Of a stretch of DNA of 64,000 nucleotides, positions 13,201 to 24,274 are shown one piece after another. The DNA lies in the NCBI RefSeq assembly GCF_019175385.1, contig NC_083345.1, positions 14,780,027-14,844,026 of the forward strand. Direction: 5' to 3'. Each line of letters begins with the position of its first letter. Position 1 is the stretch's first letter. Made by a program: the position numbers and the translations under genes. A model generated the notes under the pieces. That model was given only the letters and a program-made list of their open reading frames with translations, was not told where the DNA came from and did not search any database. The stretch comes from Lycium barbarum. Taxonomy: Eukaryota > Streptophyta > Magnoliopsida > Solanales > Solanaceae.

Positions 13201-16200
13201 CAAGGCGTGAAATTGCCTCACCACAAAGAAGAAAGAATCGACACAAGAAGTTCCATATAGCTAAAGCTAAATCCCGAGAAACTAATGAACTACATAACAC
13301 ACACAGCCACTAAGCTGCAACTGTCTATCCAATATGCAAGTTAAGAAAACCTTACAGAAAAGATTCTCTCTCTCCCCGCACACACGTATATGGATCATGC
13401 CTCCCTGGCTCCGAATATCCGTGACTATACCACTAGTATTATATTTTGTAAAAGCAATCATAGGATTAGGTAACATACGTAAGCTGGGACGATGATAGAA
13501 GACGGAAACAACAAATAAATGAGGCTATCACGATAATAGCCTATGCTCATAACTAACAAGATGGATCTCTCTACAACACTCTATTTTACAAAATTTTCGG
13601 CACAATATATTTTGAATTTTGAGAAAAGGTTGTTGTTACTACAATTATTGTTATAAGTTCTCTGTCAATTCAGAATTAAAATAAGACATTTGAAACCACA
13701 ATTTCCTGTAAACTGAACATCCTTTCAGTCCCTCAGAGCTATGTCACCTGCACCACCAACCACCCCCACCTTTACTCTTTATATGAGTCTTCTTTTGGGT
13801 TCACATAACAAATATTGTTGTTGTGCACTTGTACATTATAATCCTTTTCTAATAACCTACTAAGCAGATAGTAAACATGCTTTAATTTCACTGTCAGTAT
13901 TTTAATTTCCTTAGGTATTTAAGTATTTTAGAACAGATTCCTACATCGACCCACGCTCTTGATCCTGTGAACTGAACATGAGATATAGAGACTACTTGTT
14001 ACAATATGTGTAGTATAACACCCCTAAACACTATATTGTGATTGCTCCCTCATACAATCCTATATTGATATCAGCTCACATTCTTAGTTGGGAATGGAAG
14101 TCGTCATTAGCAGCAAAATCAATGTATCAGCAGATCACTCTCCACTAAAACCTACAAAAGTGTAAGTTAACTTGGTCCTACATTTGATCCAATTTATTCC
14201 AACACTTAATTTACATGCCAAGCATAGATCATTTGAAGAATGCAGCATTAGAAGTGCAAATAGAACGAGGGAGGATGTGACATGAAATAAAGTATACAAT
14301 CTACTCACAGCAAATTAGTAAAGCAAAAGGAGCATCAAATCAAGGAAATAAAGATGTGAGTTGCTATTGAATCTGAAGAGGGATTAAGAATGACAACTCA
14401 ATATAAGCAATGAGAACAAGAGATAGCTTAGGACGATTGAATTAGAAACCATGTCCAAATGGCTAAGATCATCCAGAAAAAATGTAAAGACTCTTAATTA
14501 GACAACAAAATCTTTGAATTATTTTTAAGAGAGCATGAATGAAGAGTTGGATACATGTTCATCTCAATAGAAAGATGGAAGAAATTAGATTTGGCAAGAG
14601 AACCAAAGAAATCACAACATAAATTACGACAGTCAAAAAGAGAAGCAAAGTACAGTAAAAGTGAATAGAAGAAATGGAAGCAAAAAGAGAAGCAAAGTAC
14701 AGCACGCGAATAGAAGTGGGGGCAAAAAAAATGATAGTCAGGCAGGGAAGGTACAGCAGTATTAAGCCACAACGTTAGCTGAGCAACTGATTGGTTTGGC
14801 TGTTGGTTAAGAATTTTCATGGGGTTTTCAGAACTGTGGTAGCACCTCAATTATGTACCCCTCTTACCTCCCGCTAGCCAGAGATCAGGTAACATTGTCC
14901 ACCAAGTCGTAGAAAAAAAAAAAGAAGTAAATCACCTGCCATTTGTCTGCCTGTGTTGGGATTTGAACTCTGGTCTCCCATGGTTTTCATCCCACCTCAA
15001 GAAATAAGGTGTTTTTTAAACGCATACAGTTAACTTTAGGGAACTCTACACTTGATTTAAAAAGGTAGCATCCTCCCCGCTGCGCATGATCTATCCTTTC
15101 TCAATAAATATGCTTATAGAACCAAAATCGGAAAAAAAAAAAAACTCAAAGAAGCAACAACAAAAAAGTAGGCAACAAGTCGCCTGGGTCATTAAGACAA
15201 TATCTACTTGCTCAAGTAAAAAGATAGGCAGAGTCACATGCTATAGGGAATTAAAGGAGAATTAATGTGCCATGCTATTAGCATTTGATGTGGAACCAAC
15301 TAGTGTACACATTCAAAATCTCTTCTTCAAGTTATAAACAATTAACCCCTTTAATAGTGGCCACAACAACAGAAAAGTGTTTACCATATTGTGGACTATC
15401 TCATGGTTCCAGACAAGTCCAATTAAGTTAGTAGGAAACTTTGTGCCTTCCAATTCTCACATTCAAACAAGAAAAAAGTGTGAATTTGCATAATCAACAA
15501 TGCAAGAGCTACACCCAACCCAAAGTAATTGCAAACTAGAGAATAAAGAAAACCGAGATTGTAGCCTAATTGAAACAAACTTGGGAGGAGTCCTAGTAGT
15601 CATATAATAAACGGCCAGATCTTTCCTACCTTTTACACTTTTATTTTCATCTCTTAAGATTAAATAAATAATAAAAAGAGATCATTTCTCCCCTGGGTTG
15701 CTTTGCATCCTAACCACGTGCTTTTCTAAATTGCACTGCTTCATCCATCAGAAGCAATAACCCCTAAATTCGCTTCACCAGGATGGAGCAATCGCTTTTC
15801 ATAACATAGGTCACCATGGGGCAAACTTACCATGGAACTAGATCCACCATCATTAGTTTGAGAATTAGATATGATTAGTAGAAAGGTAGCTTATCTAGCA
15901 AAAGATATGGCTTCAAGAATGCCATCTCATAAACACGACACAATGACTTACAATGATACACACACAAATGAATAATGGACCAACAACTACATCTCAATCC
16001 AAAGCTAATTGGGAAACAACACTTAGTATATACTAGAGGTAAAACGAATGACCGTATAAAAAATACCATACAGCCACATATCTTTTTCTAGTGATATTGC
16101 AATAACGCCTTCAAAGAGAGAGAGAGAGACCACGTTTTCCAACATTCAAGGGCAAAGACAAACTAAACTCGCACAGCCTATCAAAATCTTTTTTTAATAA

Positions 16201-17736
16201 GAACAGACCAGAAAACAGGCCATCCAATCTCTGCCCCGAGGGAAATGTTGAGAAGACCTCAAAGTACCGTGGGTAACGAGTTACACGACAAGCTTAATTT
16301 ACAATGCAAATGCAGACTCATTCTTTTTCTAAACTGAAGCCACCTAGTTATTTGCTGACAAGTCAAGACACAAGCTCAACCATTATTTGCCACATGTTTC
16401 CAAATTAAACTTGATCATGGCAGCTTCCTGATGTCAGCATCCCTAACAACTCATGTTAGTAATATCAGTGTTCTATAAGAAATCAACACTTTGTCCTATT
16501 AATTTGGAGCTAACTTGTTCTTTATCTACCTGTTAAAGACCCTTAATCCCCTACCTGCTATACCTTCTACCACAATAATCAAAATTTGACAGGAATGGTC
16601 TGGAAACTGATCCGTGAAAGCCACATCACTGACAACAGCAACTCTATGTTGAATAACGGTTTTAATTCAAGAGCTTAGAAAACATAAATCAATAACCAAT
16701 TATTGTGGGCATCTAGGGAAAGAGCAATTGCTATGTAGATTAAGACACTTGAGGTGTAACCCTGAACTAACTAATGGTCATTTTACTACTTGCCCAAAGA
16801 CAATTCTATCTCAAAACTCAAACAAATATATCTACACATCAAAAATCTAGAATAAACATAATAGACGCAATACAACCCGAGTATATTCCCACACCTGTTA
16901 CAAGCAAGACACTGCAAACGCCCTTGCTTTCCATCAGCCAAATAACTCCTTTTAAGATTTGCATTATCATAAATTAACTTCACCATAAGCAAAAAAGACT
17001 TCTTTAATGCACTTTGATCCACCTCATTATGCTTAATAATCCTACTACCCACACTACTCCCTCCTTCAAAACCTCCACCACTCCTCATATACTTCCCAGG
17101 CCTAATCATTTCTTCCCCTCCTCCTCTACCACCCATATACAAACTACTACTCGTCCCGCCCTTAACCGGGCCCGGGCCCACATTACCATGTTCCAACACT
17201 TGTTGCCTCAACCTCTCTAGCCCATCCCTCCCCTCATCACCAAACTTCCTCTTCATTGCGTTGTTATTAGCCCCCTCTATCCCTATCGGATTCCATTCGG
17301 GCCCGGGGAACGCAAAGCCCGGCCCTCCCGGCCCGCGGGGAAAAGAGGGGAAATCTTGATAATCATGGGGTAATGCGAAGTAAGACCTAACGGAACCATC
17401 AGCAAGAACAACGGTTCTACGTTCTAACATGTGAAACCCGTATGAAGGGGGTGGGGGTGGGTCACGGAAAGGGAAAGGGGGTAGCCCACCCAAATGGGTA
17501 TTCGGGTCGGGTCTCGGAGATGGGTTGTTGTTGTTGTTGTTGTTAATAATGGGTTTCGGGTTGGGATTAGGGTTTGTGGGTTGTTTGGGAGAGGGCTTTG
17601 ATTTGGGGTCGCCGGAGCCGGAAGAAGATTTGCTTTTAGCAGTGGAGGGGTCCCAACGGGATTTACGTTGGGTATTCGGGTCGGGTCTTGGTGATGGGTT
17701 GTTAATGCGTTTTGGAGGGTTACTACCTCCTGCCAT
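8645..17736 (-). CDS. zf-XS / XS-domain protein (SGS3-related superfamily), 3 exons, 502 aa
   Basis: Coding exons, read on the minus strand, are 17736-16895, 11654-11344 and 9000-8645. They total 1509 nt with matching GT-AG phases. Residues 1-130 are Pro/Asn/Ser-rich and low in complexity, with the segment NPSPRPDPNT occurring twice (near residues 13 and 71) around a poly-Asn run. A zf-XS finger spans the first splice junction: C276, C279, H290 and H295 (CX2C-X10-HX4H). The XS domain follows from about residue 345 to near the C-terminus and includes LYSRDGHLGVTLVKF. XS domains are RRM-like folds found in SGS3 and IDN2, which bind RNA in small-RNA pathways. This protein lacks the XH domain and the long coiled coil of those proteins, so I would not call it SGS3. 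It best resembles the Arabidopsis At3g22430 type (from memory). The introns are very long: 5.2 kb, containing a SINE and an 89-bp tandem duplication, and 2.3 kb, containing an AT microsatellite. The exact molecular function is unknown. Confidence 0.88.
10185..10213. repeat. AT microsatellite in XS-gene intron 2
   Basis: An uninterrupted run of about 14 AT units. Confidence 0.95.
11992..12168. repeat. 89-bp tandem duplication in XS-gene intron 1
   Basis: The block containing CCATGG.TTGGTAGGATAAG and ATTCCACCTATTGCAAACTT occurs twice, with CCATGG at 12001 and 12090, and about five differences. Confidence 0.9.
14815..15000 (-). mobile_element. Divergent Au-type SINE in XS-gene intron 1
   Basis: Read on the minus strand it holds a B-box-like GAGTTCAAATCCC, then the Au SINE landmarks GGTGATTTACTTC, CTTGGTGGACAATGTTACCT and GGGAGGTAAGAGG. 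It is more diverged than the copy at 42.6 kb and has the same orientation as the host gene. Confidence 0.6.
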
Positions 17737-17946
17737 TGGGGAAATTAGGGATTTCTTGAAAATATTTGAAGAGTTATGAGCAGCTCAAAGAGAGTAGTAG
17801 TTGTTATATGTGCAAGAAAACGCAAGTTGTAATAATCTTCCCTATTTTTTCTTTTCCCACCCGCTAAGTAATAAAAAAAGATTAAAAAGAAAAATTGTTT
17901 TAAGAGAGATTTGCATGAGAGCTCTTAGATGGTATTTTAGGGCATA

Positions 17947-18111
17947 CTAGTAAATTAGCCCGCGTTTTGCGCCATCGTTAAAGAAAATTATTTATGACTG
18001 AATAATTTTTTATAATTATTACTAAAAACCTATTCTTTGTATATGCTTTGATCAAGTTTATCCCTATCTCGATTTAATTTTTTAATTTCTTTTTGGAGTT
18101 CGCCATTGCCT

Positions 18112-18147
<36 letters not shown>

Positions 18148-19262
18148 TTTTTAAGTTTTTTTTTTTAATTTCTCATCTCCCTCTGTCACATCGGATCTTT
18201 AATTTTTTTTTTTTTTTTTTATTTCTCCTCTCCCTCTATCATGCCAGATCTTTGATGTTTGAACAGTTAGTTCTGGTGGTGGTGTTGGAGTTCGCCGGAG
18301 AATGGAACTCCGGTGATGACTGTATATGGGTGTGTATGAGTGTATGTAGGTGTATACGCCGGAGAACAGAACTTCGGCTATACTATATATGGGTGTATAT
18401 GAATGTATATGGGTGTTTAATATTGTATATGAGTGTGTATGGATATATGGGTTATAATATTGTATAATATTATATATGGGTGTATTATATTGTATAATAT
18501 TGTATATGAGTGTATATGGATATATGAGTTATGATATTGTATATGGGTGTATAATATTGTATATGGATGTATAATATTGCATACGGGTGTATATGGAAAT
18601 ATGGGTGTATAATATTTGTATATAAGTGTACATGAATGTATATGGATTATAATGTTGTATAATATTGTATATGAGTGTATATGGGTATATGAATTATAAT
18701 ACTCTATTAAAAAAAACATTTAAAAATTAAAAAAGGAGGCAGTGGCGAACTCCAACAAAAAAAGATAAAAAAATAAAAATGAAAAAGAAGGAGGCAGTGG
18801 AGAGAGAGGGGAGAAGAGGAGAGTTTTGGGTTAGAGCTTTGCAATGTAAGTTTTGAGCTATTTTTTTGCAATGTAAGTTTTGAGCTATTTTTTTGCAATG
18901 TAAGTGACCAAATCGTATATTTATGAAATTTCCCCAATAATGATCTCTTACTCTTTTTTTCTTGATTTATTCTCCTCAAACTTAGTGGTTCAGCTTTTCA
19001 TAATTGACAGTTTTCCCAACATTCATATCTATGTATAATGCTAAGTAATTATATGCATTGGCTATTCACACTAAATCATTATTATAGTTAAGTGTTTTAA
19101 TAGTGTGAATGTATAGATTAACTAACAATAGTTAAGTGATAGCATGTCTATTCTTACATATGTCATACATCCATTGATTTGGTGTAAATACCAGTGAATA
19201 AATATTATCCATATACTATAATTTATTTTAATGATTGCGCGAAGCGCGGTTAAATTTTCTAG
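17947..19262. mobile_element. Helitron-like composite with two outward-facing 3' ends
   Basis: The right end has a GC-rich hairpin (GCGCGAAGCGC), an AT spacer and CTAG followed by T, the classic Helitron 3' terminus. The left end is the inverted equivalent: CTAG at 17947, then AAATTAGCCCGCG and TTTTGCGCC. Both ends fit insertion between A and T. The core has a second inverted pair (18095-18116 with 18732-18753) around a low-complexity GTATATGGGTGTATAATATT array. Sited between the divergent XS and PSB27-H2 genes. Confidence 0.6.
18320..18705. repeat. Low-complexity minisatellite of GTATATGGGTGTATAATATT type
   Basis: Irregular tandem units of 10-35 bp mixing TATATGAGTGTATATGG and TATAATATTGTATAA. 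The open frame of 100 codons across it is a by-product of the repeat and is not called as a gene. Confidence 0.9.
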
Positions 19263-19315
19263 TTACTCCAAAATTGTGGAGCATCAAACAAAGACTAAAT
19301 GTCCCAAACCAAATA

Positions 19316-19537
19316 GATTATGAAGCAGTGGAAATAAAAACAAATTGTTTGATTAAAGTTAGACTTATGAATGATGAAGACGTACAACATCATCTATTTA
19401 GACTTATTATTGAAAATTATTGATATTTACTGAAGGTCAACAAAATTACGATTAGGCATGTCTGGAGGGAGACAACTCAGTGTGCTGATTTTCTAGCAAA
19501 TGAAGGACATAATTTTGAACAGAAGTTGACACTCTAG
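19316..19537 (+). pseudogene. RNase H-like fragment of a non-LTR retrotransposon
   Basis: The frame reads DYEAVEIKTNCLIKV, then an in-frame TGA at 19421, then KITIRHVWRETTQCADFLAN and a TAG stop. The HVWRE..QCADFLANEG pattern matches the C-terminal RNase H domain common in plant LINE-derived proteins. The internal stop and lack of a reverse transcriptase make it a dead fragment. It lies directly beside the Helitron-like right end. Confidence 0.6.
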
Positions 19538-20692
19538 AATAATGCATTTCAGGATATGAAGTTTCTTCTTCTAGCAAATTTAAGCCTGTGTCACTTGTGA
19601 ACGATTTTAAAATCTTTTATTTATTCCACTACACATAAAGAATAATAAAGAATTCACACGTATGATATCAATGAATTGAAACTAAATTTAATTATTACTA
19701 CTATATTACTTTACACAAGAGTTTAAATTTGTCAAATAATGTGTGCACGTACACACATGTATATTTGATAAACATACAGTTTAAAATTTATAGATATATA
19801 ACATAATAAATAAAATTGAAAATAGTAAAGGTAAAACAAACATCGCCTAAAATAGGAGGAAAAGAAGATTTATTATTCAAAGTTGGGAGAAGTGTTTGAT
19901 TTTTAAAGCAAAATTAAAAGAAAAATAATTTTCATTCTTTAAATTATATACACTAAAAAAAAATAGTATCATTTACCCTTTTATAATAGATTGACTTATT
20001 ATTTATTACAGATTACCATTAATGTTTATTAACTATATACAAAATTATGTAAATATTTCTTAAACCTTTAGTGCATATAACTTAAATTAGTATAATATTA
20101 CAACTGTATTATATACTGTACGTTGAAAAAAACGAAAGGAAATGTGTAACAAAAACTATGAGGTACCAAACTGCAACTGAACTGAAATACGAGGTTGTTT
20201 ACAGTAACTTGGCGATAATTTTGTCCTTTCAACGGTTCAACCAAACTGAAAGCTATCTCTCCACCCAAACTGAAGTCTTTCAGCTTCTTGAGTATTCTCT
20301 GTGTCTATTCTTTGGTGGGTATTTTATTTCTTGCTTTCTTGGAACTAATTTACCTAAAGATAGCTAATTTAAGACTTTTGGGTCTATCCCAATTACCCTT
20401 TTCTATGGTTAAGTAGAATTATATTTTGTAGTGCCATATATACATTCTTGATTTTTAGTGGTTCCAGTTATATAGGAGCCTATTGGTATTCCTGTTAACA
20501 TTTATGGATTGAGTGTGGGCTCATGAACATAGAGGGACAGTGTGGTTCAAATCAGTTTACTGAATTAGTTTGGATTAATTAGATAATGATTCTGTTTTCT
20601 TTCTTTTTGATGAGGTAATTAGCTAATGATTCTGACTTGTTTATTTTGTTGTGAAGGTTGCTTCTGATGTTTATGGGGTAGCTTGAGTTAGG
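19538..20692. other. Upstream region and probable leader of PSB27-H2
   Basis: AT-rich. From about 20160 the sequence becomes mixed in composition, with CT-rich pieces typical of a leader. A possible leader intron ends at TTGTGAAG|GTTGC near 20657. I cannot fix the transcription start. Confidence 0.4.
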
Positions 20693-22723
20693 ATGGCTTC
20701 CTTCATTCCCATGAATGTTGCATGTCCATTTGCCATTTCATGCTCTAGTAACAAGATTCAAGGCACTGATGAATGTAAGAATTTCATGTTTGATGTCTTC
20801 ATACAAATAGGAAGGGCATTGTGAATCCTTAATTTCCAGTTTTCACTGTTCATAATATTGAACTGAGATGTAGTGTTGCTCGGACTCCCAAAAGATGCTG
20901 CTGCACGCATGTCGGATCCTCCAAAAATGCACTATTTTTTGAGGATCAGACAAACACCCAGCGGCATTTTTGGAGAGTAAGAGCAACATGGTTTTACATG
21001 GAGCTACATGGATAGTGAGGATTCATATAGCCATAGACATACTTCTTGTTGTATACACACATTTTCTTGGACTGCGACAGTTCAATTGTTGTTAGCCTAC
21101 AATTGGCTGAAGAATAGTTAACTTATCTAGAGGCACAAAGTATTAATATTAAGTGATTTGTGAGTAGAGCACTGGAAGGACAAGTTGACTTTGAGAGATA
21201 TAGGATAAGAAAAACTGAGGAGGAAATCTTTGGTAAGATACTAGGACTTATGTTCTGCGAACATGCTGAGAAGCTTTAAAGAGACCACCATGATTTAAAT
21301 GTTTTATCAAGACAAAATGCTTTGTGAAGTAACCTGACTGTTCAAAAACATTAGCTAATTATTGCCTACAACTAGTTATTGCTCCTTATTCTTATGTATC
21401 CAGACGAGAAGGCCTAATCGAGTCTGAGCTTCATTTATAGGTTTACTTTGTCCCTTCCGTTTTAGGTCATCATGAGGTTGTTTCAGTGACTAGTCAGATT
21501 ACTTTCTTCTTTTTCTTATGTTGTGTTGGGCCCTTGAGATGTATAGATCTCATATGAGTACTTGATCCATGTAATATCGTGATTGAATTGTTCTAATTCT
21601 TGACAAATTTCTTTTTAACATAATAGATAAACTACAATCAAGGAGCTCAGGTATTTTGTCATCTAAAGAAGAAGCAACTCGTCGCCAGCTTCTTGCAGTA
21701 GGTCTTGCCAGTCCTTTGGTTACACTCGTAACATTCAACTGCGGCTCAACGGTGCTACCAGCTTGGGCAGAGGATCAAGAGATTCAAGACAAGGATGAAA
21801 GTGTGGTTGGAGCTATTAAGTCCTTGTTTGATCCAAATGAGACAACAAAGTCAGGAAAAGTCTTACCAAAGGCTTACTTGAACTCAGCAAGAGAGGTGGT
21901 GAAGACACTGCGTGAATCCGTAAAGGAAGACCCAAACGACATGTCTAAGTTTAGACGAACGGCTGATGCAGCAAAGGAATCCATCAGGGAATACCTTGGT
22001 GGATGGAGAGGAGAAAAGTCAGTAGTCAATGAGGTAATCCTTTTTCAACAAACAAAAAAAGTGGATTGTTCTTTAACTGTAGCTCATGCGCAATATGATG
22101 GATTGGTTGTTTCCAAATATGCTTAGAAAATTTGAAAAATAATTGGCTAAGCGGCTCACAAGACATACTGACTTCAAATTGCAATTTTATATAACCTCGG
22201 CTTCTAAGGTAGTTATTATAATACAACGACATTGTAAAGATCATTTATTGTTCGTCGAGCGCCTTTTCGATGTCCATGCTCAACAAATTAAAGTCAAGAG
22301 TAACTCCAAATATTACCTTGCATAATGTCTATTGAACTAAAATGATTTCTTCTCAAACATCTACCTGTACGGTTATTAAAGTTCTGTTGGCAGGGAGTTA
22401 TTGGGGGCTTCTTACTCAAGCTTTGTCATGACGGCGCTTATCTACACCCGGCTGATATATAATTATTGACATGCATTTTACACTAGCATGCAAAACAAGA
22501 GTTGTAGTTTAGGGCTTTTTTTCTGCTGTAGTGGAAACAGAGTTTGTTTCATCTGGTCATTGTTTTGACTTAGTGCTACTTGCAGGTGTCATATGTTATG
22601 CTAGAGAAAGCTATTAGATCTTTGGCCAGCTTTTATTCGAAGGCAGGGCCATCTGCTGCACTTCCAGAAGAGATAAAGTTGGAGATCCTAGATGATCTGA
22701 ATAAAGCGGAAGAAGGATTGTAA
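20693..22723 (+). CDS. PSB27-H2: Photosystem II D1-processing assembly factor PSB27-H2 (LPA19), chloroplast lumen, 3 exons, 200 aa
   Basis: Coding exons are 20693-20774, 21651-22033 and 22586-22723, total 603 nt with consistent phases. The N-terminus is a bipartite chloroplast/thylakoid leader. A Ser-rich stromal part is followed by a twin-arginine segment (TRRQLLAVGLASP), a hydrophobic stretch and an Ala-X-Ala-like site (AWA before ED), which predicts lumenal location. The mature part is the four-helix Psb27 fold, with SLFDPNETTKSGKVLPKAYL, FRRTADAAKESIREYLGGW and a C-terminal LDDLNKAEEGL. In Arabidopsis the H2 paralogue (LPA19) assists C-terminal processing of the D1 precursor during PSII assembly and repair. 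The conserved SGKVLP and KFYSKAGP-like motifs favour H2 over H1. Length matches the family (about 199 aa). Intron 1 (20775-21650) carries a small MITE at 20874-20988. The ATG is the only in-frame start giving a leader. An upstream 5'UTR intron ending near 20657 is possible but unproven. Confidence 0.93.
20874..20988. mobile_element. Small MITE in intron 1 of PSB27-H2
   Basis: Ends TGTTGCTCGGACTC and GAGTAAGAGCAACA are inverted repeats, and the interior is also partly palindromic (CCTCCAAAAATGC / GGCATTTTTGGAG). I recognise this as a dispersed Solanaceae repeat. The target duplication is unclear. Confidence 0.75.
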
Positions 22724-23321
22724 CATGGGGTAGAAAGTCACAAGCAAGCAGTGGAAAAGTCGAAGCGCACGCAAATTGGTCCGGATACAATTGTTATAGA
22801 AAGAAATTAAAGAATTATAACATGTTTCTTGATATACATAGTAAGAGAGGCTAATGTATTATATTATCCTATGTTGCATTGTTCATGATTGAGTTCTCTT
22901 TTTTCATCTTTGGGTCAAATGAGAGTACATGCTCAATTAGATCTAAGTCTACTGATAAAGATAAATTTTTATCAAACTGTCTTTGGTTGCATTTTTTTAT
23001 TTTTTATTTATCATTGGCCCTGTCGTAATGATATTTTTGGTTGGTATCAGGTGACCTAAATTTTGTGACAAATAGATAATAGACAAAGAAAGGAACATTA
23101 TCTGAATATAAAAAGATTCTCCTTAATTCAAAGCTTTCATTGGATGTTACCATGAATGCAAGTTATGCAACTACGTCTAAAGAACTCTGATATAACATAT
23201 ATTTTGCATTATGCAACGTTAAAGATGAGTATTCCAGCCACAGCACAATTCATTGAAGCCCTTCGCTGAAGCCTCTAATGGCATGCTTACAGTTTTAATT
23301 GCTTCTACAAGGAAGTTCCTC

Positions 23322-23378
<57 letters not shown>

Positions 23379-24274
23379 TTTAAAAAAAGACATTCAAAGA
23401 AGATCCAAACCAAATCGGATCTATTATACGCAGTCTAGTCTTACATTTTTGCCGGGTACTGTTTCCACGGCTTAAACGCTGACCTCTTGATTACACGGTG
23501 ACAACTCTTACTGTTACGCCCGGGCTCTCCTCCATGAATCCCTGTTCTACTATACCAAAATAACTAACTATGTCCAAGCATCCAAGACCACAAAGTCCAA
23601 ACCCCATCATGCATCACCATGCTGACTGCATTTTGTAACATGCAGCAGAGATGGTTTAGAAAAAGCTATTTTCCCCATTAACAACATCCACTATGAATGT
23701 CCACTGTTATGTTTTGCTCTGTACATTCCAAAGACATCATTTAAACCGAGAAAGAGAGACACTCCCATTCACTTATTCATATATAATAATAATAATAATA
23801 TCCTCTTTAAATATCATCCTCGTAATAGGCAACTTAAAAGAACAGAGATCACAAAACGTACAAATGACCACTGGTTATTAATAAAAAGTTTACAACCAAA
23901 TGAAAAGCCAAAGGCCTCCATCACCAGTAAAACCTCCCAACATTTCAAACATGAAAACTGAAATACTGAAAGTAGATGCCAATATTCCATTCATCTTGTA
24001 GCATTCGTGGATATCAAATTTCTTGAAAGAGCTAGAGAAGCAATTGATGTATTTTGATCCACCTTCTTCAACTACAGAGCTTCAATAATCACGATATACA
24101 TTGCAGAATAGCAGTGCAGTAAACTACTGCAAGGGACAAATAGAAATAAGTAGAAACCATTCTCCACTGATATTTCAGAGGGATTATCCATAAAAATAAC
24201 TCATTTGTATATGTCAGTACTGAAATACCAAAGTTCACACCTTTGCTCAAGAATCTGAATCTTTGCGGTATATT
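22724..24274. other. Convergent intergenic region between PSB27-H2 and HISN5
   Basis: Holds both 3'UTRs, a TTA microsatellite and a degraded SINE. No gene seen. Confidence 0.6.
23323..23545 (-). mobile_element. Degraded TS SINE with a tail expanded into a (TTA)n microsatellite
   Basis: On the minus strand from about 23545 there is a tRNA-like head (GGCGTAACAGTAAGAGTTG, then GAGGTCAGCGTTTAAGCC), the TS-type GTGGAAACAG and ACTGCGTATAATAGATCC, and then the 3' tail, now 18-19 TTA units at 23323-23378. Confidence 0.7.

Noticed and set aside
18417..18719. 100-codon minus-strand frame rich in Tyr, Ile and His
   Set aside because: It is only the translation of the GTATATGGGTGTATAATATT minisatellite.
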